Assembly: GCA_026770585.1 (NCBI GenBank)
Contig: MU647041.1
Location: 58,405 to 82,803 of the forward strand
DNA: 24,399 bases
Source: Baffinella frigidus
Lineage: Eukaryota > Cryptophyceae > Cryptomonadales > Baffinellaceae
Direction of reading: 5' to 3'
The notes beneath the pieces are model-generated. The model was not told where the DNA came from. It saw only the letters and a list, made by a program, of their open reading frames with translations, and did no database searches. Shown here one piece after another: positions 12,776-24,075 of the stretch; position 1 is the first letter of the stretch; each line of letters opens with the position of its first letter. Position numbers and translations under genes: made by a program.

Positions 12776-15700
12776 TGTTACTGACACTCTCTACTCCGGC
12801 GACAAGCTTCCATCGGCGTAGGGAAGAGCGGGGAGTGTACCGGAAGGTGTATCAACCCTACACCCCACACCGCAGGGAAGAGCGGGGAGTTCATCGGGGG
12901 ATGCAAAGTGTCCCTCTTCGAAGTGCCCTCATTCCCGGGAATGGAGTCAGGCTTCGAACTCACGGACGAAGATGGCAACCCCGTCGTCGATGCCCAGGTC
13001 AACCCCAAACCTCAACCCCCAAAACCCCGACCCTTGGGGATTGCTTCGTAGCATGCTTGAACCTATAACCCTGAACCCTACGCCCTCAACACTAAACCCT
13101 GTACTCCCTACACCCTAAACCGAACCGAGACCCTGACACACCTCACCCCACACCCTAACACATCTGACCCTGAACCGAACCGGCGAGCAGGGGAGCGTTT
13201 CGCGGGTGGAGTTGGTGCTGGCGCGGTGCAACTTCGACAAGCGACGTGAGGCGCTCATCTCCGAGCGCACCAAGAACCTCGACGCAGCCACTCTGGAGGT
13301 TCAACCGCGCTCGCACTCTACATGCGAAACCCGAAACCCGAAACGCTACACCCGAAACCCTGACGCCTACACCCTCAAGCCTGTGTTTTGGGAACCCGAA
13401 CCCTGAAACCCGAAATATCGGGAACCCGAAACCTTGGGAACCCGAAACACGAAGCCCGAGGCCCGAAACTCGAAATCCGAAACCCGAAACCCGAAGCCCT
13501 AATGCCCTGCTTCTCGAGAGCACCAAGAACCTCGACAGTGCCATCCCCGAGGTCCCGAAACCCTCCAGCACTCGGAACACTCGGAAGCCTGCGTTTCGGG
13601 ACCCTGCCACCCTGATACCCGGAACCCGGAACCCGGAACCCGGAACCCGGAACCCGGAACCCGGAACCATCCATCTCCGATAACCCCCAACCCCAACCCC
13701 AAAACGCTACCCCGTAGGGCAGGTGGCAAAGGACGAGGCGCACATTGCGACCCTACCCCCTACCCCCTGGAAGCGCCAACATTGCACTCTGCAGTAACTT
13801 CTTCTTCTTCTTGTTTATTACTCTCGATACAGGTCCTAAATAGGCCCTTAAGTCTTGATTTGAGTGATACCATAGTCTATGAGCCGTAAGGAACGAACCC
13901 GCCTCGGAAACGCAAGCTAACACTCCGGTAACCCCACGCGCAAAGCCCTACCCTCTCGAGCAGGTGGCACATCGCGAGGCGCAGATCACGACCCAACCCC
14001 TCAACCCCAATCTCCAAATCCTAACTTATAACCCCTAACCCCTAACCCCTAACCCCTAACCCCTAACCCCTAACCCCTAACCCCTAACCCCTAACCCCTG
14101 ACCCCTGGACAGCGGCACAAGCGAGCGCACATGCTCGAGTACTCGGCGAACAGCCACGTGACGAGGACGCCTTTGATGGGACAGCCTATCGGGAACCCCG
14201 ACCTCCGAACCTGAAACCCGTACCTCCGACACCAGGTGGCAAAGGACGAGGCCAAGATCGGAGCACTCCAGGAGGAGGTTGCGAGCCTCATGCAACAACT
14301 CGAGGCCCTCCACCCGGTGCACCCGAAACCCTCAATACACCCGAAACCCTAAACCCCAAACCCGATTTGTTTGATGTCCTTCAGCCGGTCCTCTCTAACC
14401 CCTCACCCCTCGATGAACCCTAAACCCTACACCTAACCAACATTGTTACTGTTCAACCGTGAAACCCGGCACCCGAAACCCGAACCACTGAACCCGCAGG
14501 CCTGACGGCAGGTGGTGGAGAGGGAGAAGCAGCTTTCAGAGGAGGTTGCGCGCTTCCGGGTCCTCCTTGCTGAGTGCGGTAACTTCCGAGACGCTCTACC
14601 CTACACCCTACACCCTAAACCCCGAATCCTGACCCCTAAACCCTATACCCTAAACCCTAAACCCTAAACCCCCTTCCCCCTAAACCCCAAACCGGGTCCT
14701 CCTCGCTGAGTGCTGTAACCCCCGAGATGCTCTACCCTAAACCCTACATCCTAAACCCTGAACCCTAAACCCTAAACCCTACACCTTAAACCCTGGAACC
14801 TAAATCCTAAACCCCCAACACTCTAAACCCTAAACTCTGAACCATAAACCCTATTCTCTTAACCCTAACCCTGAACTCCAAACCCCAACTCCTATATCCT
14901 TAACCCTCACCCCAAACCCTGAAATCTGAACCCAAAACCCTGAACCAGGGGGCAAGATCGAGTCGCAGGAGATGTTGATCGCAGAGCTCGAGGAGTCGGT
15001 CTAACCCCTTGCCCCCCCACCCTCAACCGTAGACCCTAAACCTCAAACCAGAAATCCTAAACCACAAACCCTAACCCCTAAACCCTAAACCCTAAACCCT
15101 AAACCCTAAACCCTAAACCCTAAACCCTAAAATCGGGAGGTGGTCGTTGTTGGGAACGGTCCGCAGACTTTGGGGGGGTTCGAATCAGCTTTCAACTTCC
15201 TCACTTTCGAGAGGAGGTGAACATTTTGTACCAGGTTCCCAAACGGACACCCCCTTCCAACCCTCTGGCGTGGAACCCCTGCAACCCCCGACCCAGATGC
15301 CGACACTCAAACCCCTACGTCACACACTAGATGAAGAGCAAGTCAGCAAAGCTGGTGGCCGCGCAGCAAGACCGTGTGCCCTAAACCCCTACCACACGGT
15401 GGACTACACCTCTTTCAAAAAATGTAAACTTACCCTGAGGTAGTTGACTTTTCTGGCAGCGGGAGCTGTAACCCCACAGGCCTACCGCAGGTGAAGAGTA
15501 AGGCAGCGAAGCTGGCGGCCGCGCAGAAAGACCTAGCGCACTAAAATCTAAACCCTAACCCTAAACCTAGTGCAACCCTAAACCCTCAACCTAAACCTGG
15601 AGCAGCCCTACACCCGCGCACCCGAAAACTCCACCTTCACCCGCGCACCCTAAACCGTAACATCGGGTGCAGCAAAACCCTAAACGCTAGACGCTCAACA

Positions 15701-18700
15701 GGTGAAGAGCAAGGCAGCGAAGCTGGCGGCGGTGCAGAAGAAACGTGTGCACTGAACCCTAACCCCCAACCCTAAACCTAAATCCGACCCCCTGAACACT
15801 CTCGAGAAGGAGGGGGTGTCTTTCAAAGGGATGGCGCTGACCTGGCCTCAGGTGAAACCCTGACCTCCACCGCATACACCAGGTGAAGAGCAAGGCAGCG
15901 AAGCTGGCGGCGGCGCAGAAAGACCTTGTCCAGAAGGAGAAGGAGCGCCAGGCATTCCCCAAACCCAAACCCCTACATCCTTCACCCGAAACCCCGAAAC
16001 CCGAAAAACTGAAGACCGAAAACCGAAAACCGAAACAAGAAACAAAGAACCCGAAACCAGAAACCCGAAACACGGAACCCGACACTCGAAACCCGAAACA
16101 CGGAACCCGAAACTCGGGACCCGGAACCTGAGGCCCGAAACCCGAAAACCGAAACCCGGAACCCTGCCTGCTTGCACCCTTAACCCTAAACACCTGAACC
16201 CTAAACACTAACTGCTGGCACCGTGAACCCTATACCCTACACCCCGCACCCTAAACACTGAACCCTGAACCCTAAACCCGAAAACCGAAAACCGAAACCC
16301 GGAACCCGAAACCCGAAAACCCGAAACCCGAAACCCGAAACCCCGAAACTCGAACCCCGGAACTCAAAACCCGAGACCCGGAACCCGGAACCCGGAACCC
16401 GGAACCCGGAACCCGGAACCCGGAACCCTACACCCTATACCCTAAACCCTAAACCCTGAAGCAGGCGATGCAGGCGGAGCTCGAGGGAGAGGGATCGCGT
16501 CTCAAGATCCAGGTGCGTGCACGCCTCCTAGCTCTGCCTCAGTCTATTTCGGCTCACCAATTTGGGGACGATCTGCGACGGGCTGGCGGTCCTCGCCGAA
16601 TCTGGTTCAAGGTTTACGGTTTAGGTGAACGGTGAACCGTACGCCGTATATCCCGAAGCCGTACACGGTAAGGTGTCCACTGCAACCCCTGGCAGGAAGA
16701 TGAAGGAAGATGCGGAGACGATTCGCGGCGCCCTGCCGGTCCTCGCGGATCCGCATTCATTGTTCACGGTCTGGGGTGTCGGGTGCAGGAGAAGGCTGAC
16801 ACGTACCCCGTATTGCAAGTGGAGGCAGAGCTGGCGGTCCTCGCGGATCCTGGTCTAGGGTTCAGGCTGAAGCGCGATGCATAACCCGACGCCGTAAACG
16901 CTCAAGTGTCCAGGAATCCAATCCCTGGCAGGTGAAGGATCGCCTCCGGATCGTCGACGCGGAGACGATCCGGGAGGGGCTGCCGCTCCTCGCAGATCCT
17001 CATTCACGCTTCACGGTCTAGGGTGTACGGTTTACGGTCTGGGGTTTAGGGTTCACGGTCTACAGTGTAGGGGTCGGGAGAAGGGTGAAGCGTACCCCGT
17101 CCACTCAGGTGGAGGCAGACGCGGAGACGATCCGCGAGGGGCTGGCGATCCTCGCCGAACGCGATGCCCTCGCCACCAAGGTCTGCCTCACTACTTCACT
17201 GGTCTCACTCCTTCACTGGTCCTGATGCCATCACGGCTAGTCTAGCCTGCTGCAGGCTCTGCCTGCCTCACTACTTAACGATCCGTCCAGCCTGCTGCAG
17301 CCTTTGGGGGTCGGGGGTTGGGGTTACTCGCGGGTCCTGGCGGAGTGGGGCCCCTCTACCGTTGACTTCCCGGCCCCGCGCGTATTTCGTGCCGCGCGGT
17401 GGCTAATCTGGGGAGCGTTGGAAGGTGGGTGGATACTCGTCCACACAGCGGACTTGGCATAACGGCCCATTTGTTTTTCGTGCTACTAATTATTGGATTG
17501 CTGGCACAAGGAAATTTATTTGCCGATATTTCGTCTGGATTTTCGATCGAAATCACCTACGAAGCCCACTGTATAGACCAACAGCATCTCGGGGGGAGGG
17601 CAGGGGAAGCAGCTTGAGGAGGAGGAGAGCAGCTCCTCAAGGACCTCGCGTCCTCCGACGCCGGAATCTCTATACCACATTTGTACCAGAAACACGCCAA
17701 AAGTCACCGTAACAACGTGCAATCCGTACCGCGAAACACTCTGGAAAGCGAAGGGTCGCGTTGTGACATTCCCGCGCGGGTGGTCTCGCGTGGCCAGGAG
17801 GTCCTCGGACGCGAGATCCTTCCCAGCCCGAAGGCCCTAACCCTAAACCTAACCCCTAACCCCCAAACGGTAACCCAGGTGAAACAGCTGGAAGACGAGA
17901 TCTCACAGGTGCGGAAGGACCTTGGCTCTTCGGAAGGCAAGCGCGAGGCCTCTGCCAAGGGCGAATCTTCCAGGGTCCGCGAACTCGAGGTTATGAGCCC
18001 CACCTGCGAACGAGGTGGAGTTGGTTGACTGATGTCAAACAGACGGTTGACTGATGTTGAGGCGGGGAGATGGTTGACGGATGGATATGGGGGGGTGGAC
18101 GGGGCGGGCGTGGGTTGTGGGGCGTGTGGTTGTGGCGAGGAGGGGCCTGGGTCGGTTGAGTCACTCATTTAATCTCGGGAAATGTCTCAATCGGTTGCGT
18201 TTCTATGCTATCTTACGCCTGGAGTTTATGCCTAAAATAGCATATCCACCCTTATTTTAAGCATTGGAAGCCCTGAGATACGCAACTGATTCAGTTGTGT
18301 TCCGAAGTGAGATTGCGTGAGTTTATGGGTGAGTGCTTCGGTGAGTCAGTCAGCCAGTCAGTGAGTGAGTGCGTGAGTGCGCAAGTGGGTGCGTTGGTGC
18401 GTGGGTGAGTGCGTGCATCATTGGCTCATCGATTGATGGAGTGAGTGATTGTAAGACCTGATGCGTGGCGTGGCATCCTGATGGCAAAAGCGAAGGAGCC
18501 CTGTCCTGCTGCATCACCTGACACCATCCCGATGCTCCTGTGAAGCGTCGAAGCCTGATGTCGGCATCCCATGGGCAGGCGCGTAGCGATGAGGTCGCGA
18601 CGCTGCCCTCCTGATGCCATCCTCATGCCATCCTGGTGCAGGGTTGAGGGATCCACGTAGCTTGATGCCATCCTCTCTCTCCGGGTGCAGGCGGAAGGCA

Positions 18701-19941
18701 AGGCGCAGAGCGAGGAGGTGGCGGCGCTCAAGGTGGCTCTCTCGAAGCTCCAGGGCGGCCTCGACTCCGAGAAGGACGCCCACGACGAGGTGTGCTGCCT
18801 AGAGAGATTCATGATTTATTGCCAAACAGCCAGCGACAGTGTCGCACATGCTACGCATTGTGCCATTACTGTACCCCGTGTCGGCCGCTCATTCAAGGAT
18901 TTTCCGGATGGATTCTAAATCCACCTCCTGCGTGTGCTGCCTACTGGCTTGGTATTGCCTACTAGCGAGAAAGACGCCCACACCTCGGTATGCTGCCTAG
19001 TAGGTATTGCAGAGTAGCGGAGGTGGCAGAGCTGAAGGTGGCGCTCAGCAAGCTCCAGGGCGGCCTTGCGTCTGAGAAGGACGCCCACGACGAGGTAATG
19101 CTGCCTAATAGCAAGCAATACGGCTGCACCACGGTATGTTGCCGGGAAAGATGCCCACAACATCTGTGTCGTCTTTCACAACATCGTTCTGATCTTTCTC
19201 ACAACGCGGTATGTCAACTGCACGTTGCCTACTAGCGAGACGCGAACACGGACACGAACGCCTTGGTCGGTCACGCCACCCTGGTCCTCACTTGTCCCGT
19301 GCCACAACGCGGAGAGAAAGAGGGAAGCAAAGAGGCGGAGAGAAAGAGAGAGATTGGAGTGCTGACCACGTTGCGGCTGACGTGGTGGGTCTATCTCTCC
19401 CTTTGCACAGGACGCGAAGGAGCTGTCGCTGGAGAAGAAGCATGACTCCCAACTCGAGGCTGACCTCGCTGCCGCTGGTCTCCTCTCTCTTCCCTTCTTG
19501 CGTGCCACATCTCTTCCTTTCGCCTCTCAGGGACTCTCTTGCCGCCGCGGCAGAGTGGTGACCACTCTCTTCCTTCATGCCTTCCTTGCTCTCTTCCTCC
19601 ATCTCTTCCTTGCTTGCTTCCTTTGCTTGCTTGCTGGCTTCCTCGCCTGCTTGCGTGAGCTGGGAGAAGAAGCATGACTCCCAACTCGAAGCCGACCTCG
19701 CCGCTGCTGGTCACCTCTCTCTTCCCCCCTCTCTTCCTTGCTTGCTCTCTGACGCCTCACGTCTCTCGGGTACTCACTCTCTCGCTTGCTCTCTCCTCTC
19801 AGGTAAACCCCAACCCCTAAACCCTGAACTCGAAACCGCGGCGGCAGACAAGAAGACGCGGGTGCTGGAGCAGGAGTGGATCATGCTGACTGACGGCGTG
19901 ACGGGCGTGCTTGTTGGCGGGTGGCGGCAGAACCCTCCCCC

Positions 19942-19973
<32 letters not shown>

Positions 19974-22900
19974 ACCCTTACCCGTACACCGCAAAGCAGA
20001 CAAGAAGACGCGGGTGCTGGAGCAGGAGGTGTTCAACGCCAACAAGCGAATCCATGAACTCGAGGAGGTCTCATCCCTCCCTGTTGCTACTCTACTGGTC
20101 GCGTGCACGTGTGCAAAGCGCTTGCTCGCTCGCCACCAAGCGCATCGAACAACTCGAGGAGGTGCCCTAGCGCCCTCCCTGCCTTGCCTCCCTCGCGTGA
20201 GGATGAGTGATGCATCTCTCCTGCATCCAGGAGGAGGTCCGCGTCCACTCCATCGCCCCCCCCAAGTGAATGCATCTCACGGAAGCGTTCAGTGCTGCAT
20301 GGTTTTCAGGGTTTTAACCGTGTCTGGAGCTATCACTCTGTCGCTACCACTCTGTCGCTACTGTACTGGCAGTGGTGCACTCTTGTGAAAAGAGCGTGCT
20401 TACTCGGGGCGCAGGAGCACAATGCCTGCAGGTACTTACAGGTGGTGGGTGGTCTGGGGATACTACCCCGTATATCTCCTTTCAGTGGACGTGACCATGT
20501 GTAAAGTCACTCCGGTCATCCTACACGGGGTAGTATCCCCAGAGGTGGGGCGCAGGAGCTGGGAGCGACAGAGTGATAGCGGAAGCGGGCCAAGGGGCTT
20601 GCACGGTGGGGGGGGGGTCATTGTTTCACATGTGGGTACTGAAACATCGTGTGACGGTGGGGGAACGTGTTTTTGACGGTGTTTTGACGTGAGCAGGAGC
20701 TGGGCGAGATGCGCAAGCGGGCCTCGGGGCTTGACGCTCAGCTGACCACCCTCCAGAACTCTGCGGACGGCGATATCGTCAACCAGCAGGTAAGGGGGTT
20801 GATTTGGTAAGGAGTGGGGGTTCGTAAGTTCGTGCATGTCCTTAATCGTTGACCCCCTTACCCACCTGCCAATTTCGAAACCGGCTGGCTCACCTTCCGA
20901 ACACTGAGGACGTCCTCAGACGATATCGTCAACAACCTGGTGCCTCCTAACCCCGAAACCCGAAACCCTTACCCCTACCTGCTTGCTTGCACCCTGCACC
21001 CTACACCCCAAACCCTACCTGCTTGCACCCCAACCCCTCCACCCTGTGGCATGTCTAATTCGAGAGGCGGTGCGGGGCCAGGCTGAGCAAATCTGGGAGC
21101 TGGAATGGAGGGTGGAGAAGCGACAGTACTACACGGACGCGCCCCGTACTAACTACCTTACTCTCTGGACGCGCCCCGTACTAACTGCAGTACTATCCCA
21201 ACGCGATTCGCACTAACTACATTACTCTGCGGGGCCAGGCTAAACTTTAAACCCTAAACCCTAAACCCTAAAAAGGCGGAGCAAATCCGGGAGCTGGAGT
21301 GGAAGGTGAAGGAGCTTGCGGGGGCCTCTTCGGGTAAACCGACTCCCTAACCCCCAAAGCCTAAACCCTAAACCCTAGACCCTAAACCCTAAACCCTAAA
21401 CCCTGAACTCTAAACCCTAAACCCTAAACCCCAAACCCCAAACCCTAAACCCTAAACACTAAACACTAAACACTAAACCCCAAACCCTACTTACCCAAAA
21501 CCCTGACCCAAACCTTAAACCCTAAACCCTAAACCCTTAACCCTCAACTCTAAATCCAAAACCCCAAACCCCAAACCATCAACCCCAAACCACGAACCGC
21601 ACAGGAGACGTGGGGGCATCGGAGCGGGTCGCGGAACTCGAGAAGCAGGTTGCTAGCCCCATCCTCGCGCCACTCTCGCCTCAACCCTCAACTCTAAACC
21701 TAACCCCGCAAGCCACTCCCGCCGAACCACGGCGTGTCCTTGCCAGTGCAACCCCTCCTGGTTCAGGGTGTGTACCAGGTCTCTCTTCCTTGCTCTCTGT
21801 TTGCTCTCTTCCCTGGGTCAGGGTCAGGTGCCGCGGTGGTACACACCCTGCCCTCCAAACACTAAACCCGATCCCCATACCCGTAAAACGTAAAGCTGTA
21901 GCGTTCAACGTAAAAAGTAAAAACGTAAAGCGTAAAACGTGGCGCGTGGGGGTTGTCAGCAGGATACCCTCAACCCTCAACCCTAATCCCTAAACCCTAA
22001 ACTCTGCACCCTAAACCCTAAACCCTAAACTCTAAGGTCTAAATCAGGTTGAGGAGCTCTCATCGGAGCTGGCAAGGCTGGAGGCCACCCTCTCGGCTAA
22101 GGACTCGGAGGTCCTTCCGTCCTGCCTTTCTTCCTGCCTTTCTTCCTTCCTTCCTTCCTTCCTTCCTTCCTTCCTTCCTTTCTTACACCACCCCACACCC
22201 CCACACGGCTTCGTTGCTCACACCGCACCTCTGCAGGGCCACCCTGGTTTAGGGTTTAGGATTCACGAGGTCCTTCCTTACTGACACCACACCACACCTT
22301 TTACAAGGCCACCCATTGTATACACAGTCGACGTGTACTTCGTACGACGTGCTAACCTTCCACCCCAACCTTCAACCCTCACCCGAAACTTTCAACCTTC
22401 AACCCTAACCCGAAACCAGAAACCTTAACCCGAAACCCGAAACCAGAAACCCGAAACGCAACCCTTATCCCGCAACCCCTCAACCCGTGTGCCTCAAGGC
22501 TAATCTTGCAAGTGGGGGCAAGATTTCAAAGCTCACGGACGACGTGGAGGCGAACCCGAACTCCGAAACTCCCTATCCCCAAATCCCTGACCCGAAACCT
22601 GAAACAGTAAGCTGGAATCAGAAACCCGAAACACAAAACACAGAACCCTATCCGCAAACGCCAACTGGACAACCCCTCGATGAGATTGCGAAGCTGAAAG
22701 TGGAGCTGGAGGCGAATCCGAACCCCGAAACCCTGACAAAACGCAACCCCCAACCCCTGGACGCTGAGCTTGCAAGGGTGGCCCAACCCCTCGACGCTAA
22801 CCGCGAAACCCCTCACGATTTCGAGGCTCGACGTGGAGCAGGAGGCGACCACCCGAGACCAGAAGCCCTAACCCGACACCCGAACCAGAAACCAGAAACC

Positions 22901-24020
22901 AGAAACCAGAAACGCAACCCTGGCCCCATCAACCCTAAGGCCGTTTCCCGAGCCGGACAACCGCATTCGGCAGATTTAATTTCGGAACAAGACAGAACCT
23001 GTCCCGCTATCTTAGGCTCCCCACGCGGAAGGTGAGGGTGTATATGCTATTTTAGGCATCAAATGATGCTATCTTACGACTTTTTATCAGGACAGATTCT
23101 GGTATGTTCCGAGATGAGATTGCGAAGCTGAAGACAGACCTGCCGGCGAACTTGACACCCAAACGCGGAACCTCCGTGCACTCAAGTAACGGCGGATCCC
23201 CCTCTCGATCAGATTGCGAAGCTGAAAGTGGAGCTGGAGGTGGATGAGAAGCGGATCGAAGAGGATGAGCGCCGCTGGGCCGAACGCTCGACCAAGGTAT
23301 TTACTGTCCCGCTTTCTTTCTTTCTTTGATGCCTTGGTGCTTGCTATCTCGTTGACTCACGCCTGGCGCTCTCGACTGAGTGGCATCTGCAGATGTCGCC
23401 CGCATCGCAAGTGCACTGCAGATGTGTCAACCTCGCGCCTGCCATCTATCTTTCACCAGACTTGGTGGGCGTGTCGCCATTGCCACACCTCTCTCTTTGC
23501 AAAAACGTGCTATTCCTCTGTTTACAAGTCTCTGTCTCTCTCTCTCTCTTAACCAACGTTGCTCTCGCTCTGGGTAGGTGGGGTCAGACACGGCAGATCA
23601 GGAGAGGAGGTTGCACGAGTTTGAGGCCAAGCTCGCGGATGCCGAACGCCAGATGGATGCCAAGGCTGAAAGGGACGGCAAGGAGGCACCACCCTCACCC
23701 CCAAACCCTAAACCCTCAACTCCGATTTATTCGGTACTCCTTCAACCTTGAAATGATATACCATGGTTGAGGGGTTGAGGGTTGAGACGAAGCTCGCGGA
23801 GGCTGAGAGGCTGATGGAACAGAAGGCTGGGCCGGACGGCAAGGAGACACACCCCGAAACCTCAAACCCTCAGTTGTTTTTACTCTCGGAACCATGAACC
23901 CTGTAGAGTAAAATACTCTCGAACCCCTCAACCCGCAACCCTGAAACCTAAGGCAGGCGGGGAAGCTTCGGAACGAGCTGCTGGACACCTATTTATGTAT
24001 ATGTATATGTATATATATAC

Positions 24021-24075
<55 letters not shown>

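Noticed and set aside
14035-14105. A CRISPR-like array (regular short repeats)
   Set aside because: The repeats are directly adjacent 7-mers with no unique spacers, in a eukaryotic intron.
17399-17722. A possible small gene in the AT-richer part of intron 29
   Set aside because: Frames on both strands overlap with no clear preference, no domain and no splice context. Only a weak exon-30 relic is visible.
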